Source: SZAS-18 sp038322235
GTDB taxonomy: Bacteria; Verrucomicrobiota; Verrucomicrobiia; Chthoniobacterales; SZAS-18
Assembly (NCBI GenBank): GCA_038322235.1
Contig: JBBQFQ010000015.1
Span: forward strand, 1-64,000
Direction: 5' to 3'
Length of the DNA stretch: 64,000 nucleotides
Below the pieces are notes generated by a model, which searched no databases, had not been told where the DNA came from, and was given only the letters and a program-made list of their open reading frames with translations. Each line of letters starts with the position of its first letter. Positions within the stretch are counted from its first letter, which is position 1. The translations under genes and the position numbers were made by a program. Shown here piece after piece: positions 55,507 to 64,000 of the stretch.

Positions 55507-55547
55507 ATGCGAGGGCGGCGGGAGATTGGGGGACGAGACGATCGGGA

Positions 55548-58500
55548 TTAATGCTTCGCCGCGGCATCGTCGTGATCGCCATGGGCGTCCGCGAGCGTGC
55601 TCATGCCAACCATGTTGGCACCGGGCATCTTGGGATTGGGGTTCCGCAGGCGGGCCTGGTAGCTGAGCCGCGGCTTAACGTTCAGATACTCGAGCAGGCG
55701 GTAGTCGCGATCCTGCTTCTTGATCTTCGAGACCTTGCTGTTCGGGTCGCGAATGTCGCCAAAGACGATGGCCTCCGACGGGCACGCCTGCTGGCAGGCC
55801 GTCTTGATCAGATCGGTCGGAACCTTCGTATTGTTCGAATTCCGCGCGACGCGCAACTGGGCGATCTTCGCCTCTTCGATCCGCTGGACGCAGAAGGTGC
55901 ACTTCTCCATCACGCCGCGCATCCGCACCGTCACATTCGGGTTCTTGGAGAGCTGAAGCGTCTCCGCCATCCCCTTCTTCGCGAAGGGGCCCCAGCGCAG
56001 CTGGTCGAGCGGACGCTGATTGTAGTCGAAATAATTGAAACGGCGGACCTTATACGGGCAGTTATTGGCGCAATACCGCGTGCCGATGCACCGGTTGTAG
56101 GCCATGACGTTGAGGCCTTCCTCGCTGTGAATCGTCGCATTCACCGGGCACACCGTCTCGCACGGCGCACTCTCGCAGTGCTGACAGGTGATCGGCTGCA
56201 TGAGGACCTGCGGATCCTCCTCATGACCGTCGACAGAGGAATAGTAGCGATCCATCCGGATCCAGTGCATGACGCGGCCCCGGCGCACCTGCTCCTTGCC
56301 GACGATGGGGATATTATTTTCGCTCTGGCACGCGATCACGCAGGCGTTGCAGCCCGTGCAGGTGTTGAGATCGATCGCCATCCCCCACTGCTGGGAAGCC
56401 TCCAGCTTGGGATTCGGGTAGATGTCTGCGGCCGGCGGGATGTGACCGTCCATCCCGAAATTCTGCACGAAGCTCTTCCCGGTCTCCTTGTCGAAACCCG
56501 GATGCTTGCGGTAGGTTTCAATGGGGAGTTCACGCACGAGGGCGCGGCCTTCCATGTTGAAGTACTGCTGCGTCGTCGCGAACAGGTATTGTTCGACGTC
56601 AGCGGGTTTGCTCACCTTCGCGCCGGAGAGCACGTAGGGATTCTGGGTCGTGCGCAGCGGATAGGCGTTCACGCCGATCTTCGTGCCGACCTTGCCGGCA
56701 TGCTCGCGACCGTAGCCGAGCGCGATCGAGATGGAGTTGTCCGCGTGACCCGGCGAGATTAACACGCCCGCCTGGAGCTTTTTCCCATCGACCGAAATCT
56801 CGATGACGTCACCCCAGATACCGGTGCCTTGGCCGTCACGACGCTGGTACTCCTTCGTGCCCGGGCGACCTTCAATCGTCTCGGCGGTCTCAATCCCGAG
56901 CTTCTTCGCCATTCCGGGGCTCATCAGGGCCGCGTTGTCCCAAGTCAGCTTGGTGATCGGGTCCGGCATTTCCTGCAGCCAGCCGATATTCGCATAGCGG
57001 CCGTCCATGACCTTGTAGTCACTAATCAGGACGACCTCGAGAGCGGATTCCGTCGGAACGGGCGTCGATTTAAATCCGGTTTGGACCAGCGCCTTCGCGC
57101 CGGCAGCGTTGAAGGTGGCACTGGCTTCGGTCGCGGCGCTGCCGGCGGCAAAGCCGTTCCGCAGGAAATCGCTCCAAGCGGTGGCCTCATCGCCGACGTT
57201 CTTCACGACGGCGCGAAAGGTGTCTTTCACCAGCGCGGGCCCGTCGAATTTCTCGTGGCCCGCGGCCAGCGAGAGCAGCTCCAGTTCGGAAAGGCCACCG
57301 TGCAGGGGCATAATCATCGGCTGGACCGCCACGTACGTGCCGTCAACCGCGCGGTCGTCTCCCCAGCTCTCGAGGAAGTGCGCTCCCGGAACATGCCACT
57401 TCGCAAACGCGGTCGTCTCGTTGGCGTGTGAACCGAGTTGGACGACCACGGAAACTTTTTTGAGCAGTTCCTTGAAATTTAGATCCGCCGGCGCGTCATA
57501 CGCGGGGTTCGGCCCACTGATGAAGAGAGTCTTGACGACCCCCGACGCGATCTTCTTGGCAAGATCCACGAGCGGGCTAGCGGTCGAGGCGGTCCAGGCA
57601 ATCGCGGAAAGTGTATGTCCGTAAGCTCCAATCGCACCATTAATGGCATGACCAAGGGCGTGCACCCAAGCAGGCTGGCGCGGTCCTACCAGGACGAGCG
57701 ACTTGTCCTTGTTCGCGAGGAGATCCTTGGCCGCTTCGGTGATCCACGGCAGGCTCTTCTCTTGCTTCGTGATTTCGGAATTCGGGATTGTGCTCAGGAT
57801 ATCCGAGAGATTCCCGGATCCGCCACCATCCACGAGCGCCTTGGCGAGGGCGATGGCGACAGCGCCGACCTGACCAGCAGGGCACCGCAACCGATGGTCC
57901 GCCATGCCGCCCGTGATCGTGTAGCGGTTCTCGACGACGTAGAGCCGGTTCAGCGGATCCTCGGACTTTTCGACGCGACGCTTCGCCGCGTACTCGCGGG
58001 TCGCCTGAAGACCATATTCCTCGCCGTGGAGGAAATCGGAATCGAGCGAGAGAATCACCTCCGCCTTCGAAAGCTGCGGAACCAGCTTCATCCCGACGCC
58101 GCCGAACGATGCCTTCGCGGCTTCGCTCCCCGCATCATGGCCAAGTGGCTCGTATTCCGACCAGGTCAATTTCGGGAACTGCTTCTTCAGCTCATCGGCG
58201 AGACGCGCGCGACTGGGCGAGGCGGATTCACCCATCAGGAACGCCACACTGGCACCACCGTCAGCCTTGGCCTCAGCGCGGAACGTCGTCACCCACTCGG
58301 TAAACGCCGTAGCATCGGAGGGTTTGCCTTGAAACAGAAAACCACGCGAACGATCCGGATCGTAAAGATCAAGGATCGCGGCCTGGGCGAATGCATCGGA
58401 GGTGCCGGCGCTGCCCGGGTGCAGGGGATTGCCCTCGACCTTGATCGGACGTCCATCCGTCGTGGCGATCACGAGCGGGAGCGCCCCGCCTTTTCGCGGC

Positions 58501-58811
58501 ATCGAGGTGGCGTAGAGCAGTTGGTGACCCGGAATGAGCCACTCCACCGACTTCGTGTACGGGATGAGGTGATTTTCCGGCCGCCGGCAGCCGCTGAGTC
58601 CGAAGCCTGCCAGCGCCATCGAAGCCCCCATCAGCTGGAGGAAATTCCGGCGCGAAACGCCATCCATCTCAATCTCCTGCGCCCCGGCGGGGAACTCGCG
58701 TTCCAGGAACTCCCGAAACTCAGGCGTGTCGTTCAACTCGCCCATCGATCGCCAATACTTGCGGCCATTGGGGTTGGCTGACGCGGGCGGATGCAGGTTA
58801 ACGCGCTTCAT
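55548..58811 (-). CDS. actB: Alternative complex III subunit ActB, iron-sulphur/molybdopterin-like
   Basis: The protein has 1,087 residues. A Tat-like signal is SRRNFLQLMG at 53-62, followed by SGCRRP, a possible lipid-anchoring Cys. Residues about 75-770 resemble molybdopterin oxidoreductases, but in this family no cofactor is bound. Residues about 810-1010 form a ferredoxin-like part with four Cys clusters: CTGCNACVIAC, CQHCESAPCETVCP, CIGTRYCANNCP and CTFCVQRIEEAK with CQQACP. These carry electrons from the quinol side to ActA/ActE. Length and order are as in other ActB proteins. Confidence 0.93.
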   Translation of the reverse strand: MKRVNLHPPASANPNGRKYWRSMGELNDTPEFREFLEREFPAGAQEIEMDGVSRRNFLQLMGASMALAGFGLSGCRRPENHLIPYTKSVEWLIPGHQLLYATSMPRKGGALPLVIATTDGRPIKVEGNPLHPGSAGTSDAFAQAAILDLYDPDRSRGFLFQGKPSDATAFTEWVTTFRAEAKADGGASVAFLMGESASPSRARLADELKKQFPKLTWSEYEPLGHDAGSEAAKASFGGVGMKLVPQLSKAEVILSLDSDFLHGEEYGLQATREYAAKRRVEKSEDPLNRLYVVENRYTITGGMADHRLRCPAGQVGAVAIALAKALVDGGGSGNLSDILSTIPNSEITKQEKSLPWITEAAKDLLANKDKSLVLVGPRQPAWVHALGHAINGAIGAYGHTLSAIAWTASTASPLVDLAKKIASGVVKTLFISGPNPAYDAPADLNFKELLKKVSVVVQLGSHANETTAFAKWHVPGAHFLESWGDDRAVDGTYVAVQPMIMPLHGGLSELELLSLAAGHEKFDGPALVKDTFRAVVKNVGDEATAWSDFLRNGFAAGSAATEASATFNAAGAKALVQTGFKSTPVPTESALEVVLISDYKVMDGRYANIGWLQEMPDPITKLTWDNAALMSPGMAKKLGIETAETIEGRPGTKEYQRRDGQGTGIWGDVIEISVDGKKLQAGVLISPGHADNSISIALGYGREHAGKVGTKIGVNAYPLRTTQNPYVLSGAKVSKPADVEQYLFATTQQYFNMEGRALVRELPIETYRKHPGFDKETGKSFVQNFGMDGHIPPAADIYPNPKLEASQQWGMAIDLNTCTGCNACVIACQSENNIPIVGKEQVRRGRVMHWIRMDRYYSSVDGHEEDPQVLMQPITCQHCESAPCETVCPVNATIHSEEGLNVMAYNRCIGTRYCANNCPYKVRRFNYFDYNQRPLDQLRWGPFAKKGMAETLQLSKNPNVTVRMRGVMEKCTFCVQRIEEAKIAQLRVARNSNNTKVPTDLIKTACQQACPSEAIVFGDIRDPNSKVSKIKKQDRDYRLLEYLNVKPRLSYQARLRNPNPKMPGANMVGMSTLADAHGDHDDAAAKH

Positions 58812-58856
58812 CTCAGGTCAAGGCGGGTAAAAGGGGCGAAAAAGGTTCGACTCAGA

Positions 58857-59513
58857 TCAGCGGTGACAGCCGGCGCAGGTCACGGGCGGATTGACGTTCC
58901 AGGCAGCCTTGAGTTCGAGACCCAGCTCCTGTTGCTTCCGATTGATATCCTCTGGCTTCCAATTCAGATTGGTGATGTATTGGAGCGGACGGAGATTGTT
59001 CTCCGGTGCGCGATGACAATCGAGGCACCAACTCATGCTCTGCGGTTGATCGTGCCACACGACCGCCATCTCGTTGATCTGGCCGTGGCAGCTCACGCAA
59101 CTGACCCCGCGGTTCACATGAGCCGAGTGGTTGAAGTAGACGTAATCGGGAGCTTCGTGAATGCGGACCCATTCGATCGGGATGTTCTTCGCCCAGCTGT
59201 TCCGCACCGTTTCCAGCTTCGGGCTGTTCGCCCGAATCTGGGTATGGCAATTCATGCACGTCTGGGTGGTCGGCACGTTGGAATGCGCCGCCCGCTCGAC
59301 ATGGCTGTGGCAGTACCGGCAATCGAGCCCCACCTGCGTCACGTGAATATTGTGGCTGAACGGGACCGGTTGGGTCGGCTGGTATCCGACGCGCGTGTAC
59401 TTCGGGGTGAAGTAGTACGTGATCGCACCCGTCAGAGCCGTCACGGTCACCGCCGCAGCAACGATGATCTTAAGCGGCAGCGCGTTGGTCCATTTCGGGA
59501 AAATGTTCGCCAT
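58857..59513 (-). CDS. actA: Alternative complex III subunit ActA, pentahaem cytochrome c
   Basis: The protein has 218 residues with an N-terminal membrane anchor (about 12-34) and five CXXCH haem sites: CRYCH 65-69, CMNCH 86-90, CVSCH 139-143, CLDCH 163-167 and CAGCH 213-217, with extra His for bis-His ligation. It is the first gene of the 20-gene run, so the promoter should lie in 59514-59969. It receives electrons from ActB and passes them on in the periplasm. Confidence 0.95.
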   Translation of the reverse strand: MANIFPKWTNALPLKIIVAAAVTVTALTGAITYYFTPKYTRVGYQPTQPVPFSHNIHVTQVGLDCRYCHSHVERAAHSNVPTTQTCMNCHTQIRANSPKLETVRNSWAKNIPIEWVRIHEAPDYVYFNHSAHVNRGVSCVSCHGQINEMAVVWHDQPQSMSWCLDCHRAPENNLRPLQYITNLNWKPEDINRKQQELGLELKAAWNVNPPVTCAGCHR

Positions 59514-59969
59514 GACCTGGGAGTTTTGAACGGGGGGAGACGGACTGGGTCAGTAAGAAACGAGAAGTAATCGCCGGGCCTCGCCACTCGGCGGCTTCCG
59601 TCGGTCACTCGGCTGCTGCGACGCCGCTTTTGCATCGTCACGATTAGCAATTCTAATACTGCCGAGCACGGGACAAGTCGTCAACGGCCATTGCCGATGA
59701 ATCAGGGATTTTTCGCGCAATTTTGGAAGATTTTTTCGCTTTCTTCGCTTGACGAAACGCCCCTCCGGCCTCGCCCGGCCCGAGATTGTCCGATTCGTGG
59801 AATCAGCGACGAGCGAGAAGACGAAACCGGGCCCGCAGCCCAGACGTCGACGTCGCCAGATCCCCCCGGCACGAGCCCAGCCGTGCGGACTCATTCCGGA
59901 GAATGAGACCGGGCGTTTGCGGGGAGAAGGCGGCGGGAGGAACACGTTTTTCTTTCTCGACGCCACCGG
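59514..59969. promoter_or_regulatory. Control region of the respiratory gene run
   Basis: This 456-base spacer separates the secretin gene from actA, both on the minus strand. No gene is visible. An AT-rich stretch (about 59690-59760, including ATTTTGGAAGATTTTTTCGC) is the likeliest promoter area, about 190-240 bases before actA. No FNR- or CRP-type palindrome was found by eye, and no clear terminator for the secretin gene. Confidence 0.35.
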
Positions 59970-62615
59970 CTATTTCTTGCGCAGGAGCGGAAGGTTTGTC
60001 GGGGGCTTCACGTAATCAGGACCAGTGAGCGGCTCGACCGTTTCCTCCTCCTCCTCCTTGCTGATGAGGGGTGCGCCGGCGGGATCGATCAGGCGGGCGG
60101 TCACGAAGATGACCAGGTTCCGCTTGATCGACTGATCCACTTCACTGCGAAAGAGTCGGCCGATGAGGGGAATGTCGCCAAGGAGCGGGATCTTGTCCCG
60201 CACGCGCTGGACGTCCTCGCGGACGAGACCTCCGAGCACGACCGTCGAGCCGTCGTAAATGCTCACGCTTGTCGTGACCTTGCGGGTGCTGAAGATCGGC
60301 TGGTTGATGACGTTCGGCGTCAGCACCACCGGCACCGACTGCCCGAGGATGTTGGTGGAGGTGGTCTGGATCGGCGAGCCGTAGTTGATGAAGCCGTCGA
60401 ACTCGACGACCTGCGGCTGCAGGTTCAGGTCGATGGTGAATCCATCCGGTCCGACCACCGGCTCGACCTCGAGGGTGACGCCCGTGTTGCGCTTCTCGAA
60501 ATTCGTCGGGGTCGTCGGTGTCACGGGGAACGATGCTCCCTGAGTCGTGGTGCCGACCAGGCCCGTGCCGAGGCTGATGCCGCCATCCGAGCGGAAGTTC
60601 TGCGGAATCTGAGGCGGCTGGAACTGCGTGGGATAAAGGAATTCCCGAACGATCTCGATCGTCGCCTTCTGACCACTCTTTGTCGTCACGCGGGGGGCGG
60701 AGAGGAGGTCCACGCCCTTCTGTTGATTGAGCGCGCGGATGACCACTTGGAACTGAGGATCGGTAAAGACGCCCGCGACGCTGAAGATCCCGGGAGCAAC
60801 GGCTGCGGGAGCTCCGGCGGTCCCGAACAGGAGCGCGTCGATGGCATTTCCCGAGATCGCGAAGGAACCACTGCGATTGCCTTGCGTCACCGCGTAGCTG
60901 CCCACCGGGGAGTCGCTGCCTGGGGGTGCGAACGGGTATTGGCCGCCGGAGGCGCTGGCGGTGTTGCCGCCACCGAAGAACACCTTCTTGTTCGAGCCGA
61001 GATTTGCCTGCCCGAGGAGCCAGTCGAAACTCAACTCCTTGCTGTTGTTCTGAGTGATTTCGATAAACTTTGCCTCGATCTCCACCTGCTTGATCACGTC
61101 GCCGGCCGCCTGTTGCACCAGCGTCTCGATCAGATCGATGTTCTCCTGCGTATTCCGCACCACGAGCTTGCTGCTTGCGGGAAGGAAGGTGGCGCTGGCC
61201 CCGGTCGGGAACTGGACGCCGTTCGCGAGGAGAAATTCCTGTGCCGAGGCCCGGGTGATCTGCGCCGCGCCTGCGCCGCTCACATCGCCACCCGCGCCGG
61301 CTCCGGCACCGCCGCCCGCCCGTCGAACCGGAGCGTTGAGCGTGCCCGAACCCGGCGTGACGGTGCTGTTGATGAAGTTCGGCGGCACGCGAAACTCGGC
61401 GGTGATCAGGGCATCGGTGTTTTCCGTCACCGGGACGATCGCCACCGCGAACGGCTCGACCTTCACCTTCAGGTTCGCCGCACTCGCGACGTACCGCAGG
61501 GCTTCAAGCAGCGGCAGCCGGCGAAGACTCAACGTGATTCGCGTTCCGGCATCTACGACCGGTGCCGGACGAGCCGCGGTCGGATCGGTAACCGGCGCGT
61601 CCAGCCCGGGAATCGTGGCATCGCCGGCTCCGGGCGTGGCCACAGCGGGAGCCGGAGGTTTCGCGCCCGGGCCGCTCCCACTCAACTTCAGGAAGATATT
61701 CACGCCGCGGGCATCGGCATTATCCTCGCCCTGATCCAGCCGGATGCTCTCCTGGCGGAGGAATTCGATCGCGTCGCGAATCGTCGTACTCCGAAACTCA
61801 ATGAGCGGAATGACGATCGACTGCAGCTTCCGATTGATTCCCTCGGTGCCGACGTCGCTGCGACTCTGGGTGATGCCGCGACGGGGATCGCGCGAAACTC
61901 CGTATTTGCGGACCGGATTCTCCCAACCCTTCGCCACTTCCCAGAGCGCCCGGCCCCGGGTCTCATTGTAAGCGGACTCCTGATAGCGCGATCGCGCGAG
62001 CTGCACCTTCTCTTCGCCGCGACGGGCTGCGCTGTTCGTCGGGTCCAGGGCCAGAATTTGCTCGTACCGCTTGAACGCGAGGTCGAAGCGGCCGGTGTCG
62101 TAAAATCCCTGCGCCTCGGTGAACAGTTTCTTCACCTGCTCCACTTTGGCGACGAACTTCGGCGTGATCGTCCGGTTGTAATACTCGGGGTCTTCCAAGC
62201 GCTTCAGCAAGGTGATCGCGGGTCGATAGTTCGGATCGAAATCGGGGCGGAGGAGGACCTTCAACAATTGCTCCGCTTCCGCATACCGGCCCTCGCTGAT
62301 CCGCTGCTCGGCGAGTTTCATCGAAGCGCTCATGAACTTGTTCACCGCCTCCCCGCGGAGGCCGCGCGTGTTCGAACTCTCCGGGAGGTTCGCCACCGCA
62401 ACCCGGTAATCGCGAACGGCTCCGTCGTAGTCGCCGTTCGCCATCGACTGATCACCCTTCCGCAGCAACCCTTCCGCACTCGAAGCCATCCCCTGCCGTC
62501 GCGCGATTTCCCGCTCCGCGGCCGATTGCCCCGCGACCTGCGCCTGCGTCATCGGCACCGCGCTACCGAGAACGGCGAGCGCAGTAGCAGCGGCGGTACA
62601 AAAACGCATGGTCAT
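59970..62615 (-). CDS. Secretin of the Amuc_1098/PilQ type
   Basis: The outer-membrane secretin has 881 residues. A signal peptide ends near TQAQ; residues about 35-215 are TPR-like repeats (for example FDLAFKRYEQILALDPTNSA). Two N-type domains follow, interrupted by Pro/Ala- and Gly-rich linkers. The secretin core from about 600 to 840 shows QFQVVIRALNQQKGVDLLSA, TVVLGGLVRE and KIPLLGDIPLIGRLFRSE, then NLVIFVTARLIDP. It probably forms the outer-membrane pore of a type IV pilus-like system. The ATG at 62615 is used; the frame opens at a TTG at 62675. Confidence 0.85.
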   Translation of the reverse strand: MTMRFCTAAATALAVLGSAVPMTQAQVAGQSAAEREIARRQGMASSAEGLLRKGDQSMANGDYDGAVRDYRVAVANLPESSNTRGLRGEAVNKFMSASMKLAEQRISEGRYAEAEQLLKVLLRPDFDPNYRPAITLLKRLEDPEYYNRTITPKFVAKVEQVKKLFTEAQGFYDTGRFDLAFKRYEQILALDPTNSAARRGEEKVQLARSRYQESAYNETRGRALWEVAKGWENPVRKYGVSRDPRRGITQSRSDVGTEGINRKLQSIVIPLIEFRSTTIRDAIEFLRQESIRLDQGEDNADARGVNIFLKLSGSGPGAKPPAPAVATPGAGDATIPGLDAPVTDPTAARPAPVVDAGTRITLSLRRLPLLEALRYVASAANLKVKVEPFAVAIVPVTENTDALITAEFRVPPNFINSTVTPGSGTLNAPVRRAGGGAGAGAGGDVSGAGAAQITRASAQEFLLANGVQFPTGASATFLPASSKLVVRNTQENIDLIETLVQQAAGDVIKQVEIEAKFIEITQNNSKELSFDWLLGQANLGSNKKVFFGGGNTASASGGQYPFAPPGSDSPVGSYAVTQGNRSGSFAISGNAIDALLFGTAGAPAAVAPGIFSVAGVFTDPQFQVVIRALNQQKGVDLLSAPRVTTKSGQKATIEIVREFLYPTQFQPPQIPQNFRSDGGISLGTGLVGTTTQGASFPVTPTTPTNFEKRNTGVTLEVEPVVGPDGFTIDLNLQPQVVEFDGFINYGSPIQTTSTNILGQSVPVVLTPNVINQPIFSTRKVTTSVSIYDGSTVVLGGLVREDVQRVRDKIPLLGDIPLIGRLFRSEVDQSIKRNLVIFVTARLIDPAGAPLISKEEEEETVEPLTGPDYVKPPTNLPLLRKK

Positions 62616-62678
62616 GTCGGTGGCAGAGAGTGGGGAACCGCGGGACCGCTGGCGAGTGAAAAAAACGCGCGACAAAAA

Positions 62679-63698
62679 TCATCGGCCGGCGGGTGCCGGG
62701 GACGCCGAAACTGCACTGGCCGGAAGAAGCGGAACCGTCAAGCGCTCAGTCGGTTTCGCCACGTTGACGATGATCGCTCCGGTCGCGCTAACGTCGAGGA
62801 GCCGGTACTTGATCCCGTTCTCGGGTTTCAGCGAGAATTCCTCGTTCTTCTTCAGTTGGAAATCGCGTCCTTCCCACACGTAGGTCAGCAGCGCGTACGA
62901 GTCGGGAGAATTCACCGTCATCTCCTTCACCAGGACAATGCGCTCGTTCGTCTCCATGTTTTCGAGCGTGACCTCGGACATGTCTCGCTTGATGCCCACC
63001 TCCGCGTCCACCTTTTCGATCGGTTTAAAATCCACGATCTTGAATTTCGTGCCGCCGATCACGGCCCCGACCTTCAAAAACTGCGTCGGCTGGTCGAGGT
63101 CCTGCGTATTGATCTGCACGGTCTCCCCCACCCTCGCCGCGAAGACGAGCCGGAAGGGTTTCTGGATGAACCGCTTGAGGAACAGTTTCGTCAAATACGG
63201 TGGGTGCGATTCCTTGTCGTTCGGATCGGTCTTGCCGAGGTACTCGTCCAGATTCGTGAAGCCATCGCCGTCCGGATCGTCGAGCAACACGCGCTGGTCG
63301 AGCAGCGGCAGTTTGTTGGCCACCAGCCAGGCGTTCGGCACAGGCGGGTGCAGCGACTCGGTGCCGCGGAGCGGATCGATGAGCGATTCGACCTGCTTCC
63401 CATCCTTCAGTTCGCTCTTCGCGATATACGGGACGCTCACAAACAGGGGGATTTCCCGCCCCCCTTCGGTCCGGCGGCCTTCCCAATCGACCTTCGCCGA
63501 GAGGCGCGCACGCGCAGAGTCGGCCGCGCTCAGATCGAGCGCCGGGATCTTGTCGTTTCGGGCCGGAGGATTCTGCAGGGCGCTGAAAGCCTCGCCAAAG
63601 CTGCGCGCGGAGAGAATAAGCCAGCCGGAAACTGCCAGGAGCGCCGTCGCAGTGACCGCGAGGAGAAGTCGTTCGTAATTCTGCTTGATCCAGTCCAT
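62679..63698 (-). CDS. Amuc_1099-like pilus-system protein
   Basis: The protein has 339 residues with one N-terminal membrane helix (LLLAVTATALLAVSGWLILS) and a periplasmic region holding DPDGDGFTNLDEYLGKTDPND, a Ca-binding-type repeat. Two beta domains follow: KFKIVDFKP and ITVNSPDSYALLTYVWEG-like parts. It lies 63 bases upstream of the secretin gene and is probably its partner. The frame opens at 63902, but residues before the ATG at 63698 look unlike protein. Confidence 0.65.
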   Translation of the reverse strand: MDWIKQNYERLLLAVTATALLAVSGWLILSARSFGEAFSALQNPPARNDKIPALDLSAADSARARLSAKVDWEGRRTEGGREIPLFVSVPYIAKSELKDGKQVESLIDPLRGTESLHPPVPNAWLVANKLPLLDQRVLLDDPDGDGFTNLDEYLGKTDPNDKESHPPYLTKLFLKRFIQKPFRLVFAARVGETVQINTQDLDQPTQFLKVGAVIGGTKFKIVDFKPIEKVDAEVGIKRDMSEVTLENMETNERIVLVKEMTVNSPDSYALLTYVWEGRDFQLKKNEEFSLKPENGIKYRLLDVSATGAIIVNVAKPTERLTVPLLPASAVSASPAPAGR

Positions 63699-63864
63699 TC
63701 GGGTCGAGTTGAAGGCGGCTCCGCGGCGCGCATCCTGTTGCGGGATCAGTTCAGCGGCAAGCGCGAAGCGAACCAACCAGGACGAAGGAACGATTCGCGA
63801 GGACAGCGGCGCGGTCCAGATGCCGGAACGTCGTTCAAGGAACCCGGCTCGGCCGGAGAAGGCC

Positions 63865-64000
63865 CTATCGGCGCAGGAACTTCCCCCGCCCCCGCTGGCC
63901 AACGAATTTGCCGTCCCGGACCGCGATTTCGCCGCGCACGGTCACAACCGACGGACGGCCTTTCAATTCCCAGCCTTCGAACGCGCTGTAATCCACGTTC
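63865..64000 (-). CDS. hydA: Dihydropyrimidinase, C-terminal end only
   Basis: The last 44 codons of a gene that begins outside the window give NVDYSAFEGWELKG, then PSVVTVRGEIAVRDGKFVGQ and GRGKFLRR before the TAG at 63865-63867. This matches the C terminus of dihydropyrimidinase (hydantoinase) family enzymes, where NVDY..FEG and GRFL are conserved. These enzymes open cyclic amides in pyrimidine degradation. There is a 166-base gap to the next gene. Confidence 0.75.
   Translation of the reverse strand, partial: NVDYSAFEGWELKGRPSVVTVRGEIAVRDGKFVGQRGRGKFLRR

Overview
The window looks like a chromosomal segment of a Verrucomicrobiota bacterium, most likely near the Opitutia. The inference rests on high GC, two or three PEP-CTERM exported proteins, an alternative complex III operon feeding two terminal oxidases, a secretin and partner protein of the Akkermansia Amuc_1098/Amuc_1099 type, a TIGR03790-type protein, and short GATGTTC heptamer repeats between genes. 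No rRNA or tRNA gene, CRISPR array, phage gene or intact transposase was recognised.

Layout. 1-7.6 kb holds a truncated BON-domain protein, an unknown cytoplasmic protein, a lipoprotein, two tandemly duplicated PEP-CTERM genes, an EamA transporter with a histidine-rich tail, and a CsbD/DUF883-like stress trio. 7.6-8.7 kb is a decayed region with a broken TIR-domain gene that runs into an array of 83-bp hairpin repeats. 8.75-9.9 kb carries an ECF sigma factor with a membrane protein downstream. 10-17.4 kb carries a modular M11-type metalloprotease, a lipoprotein, a subtilisin-like protease and an EamA pseudogene. 17.4-31.9 kb is one giant exported repeat protein of about 4,811 residues with an N-terminal FecR domain. 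32-38.5 kb holds a LuxR-type response regulator, a PEP-CTERM protein, a DUF2750 protein, a TIGR03790 protein, an MBL-fold hydrolase and recN. 38.6-40.1 kb is a porin.

40.4-59.5 kb is a single unidirectional run of 20 genes with gaps of 47 bases or less and three four-base stop/start overlaps. In transcription order it encodes ActA-ActF, an Ala/Pro-tailed membrane protein, CcoS, CcoN, CcoO, a CcoP-like monohaem cytochrome, CtaC, CtaD, haem A synthase, haem O synthase, a 39-residue membrane peptide, COX III, SCO, an 84-residue membrane protein and a DUF420 protein. The alternative complex III would oxidise quinol and pass electrons to both a cbb3-like and an A-type haem-copper oxidase, with assembly factors encoded in the same run.

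60-64 kb holds the secretin and its Amuc_1099-like partner, then the 3' end of a dihydropyrimidinase gene at the window edge. Most long reading frames opposite the large genes are shadows caused by GC-rich codon usage and repeats, and are left out.
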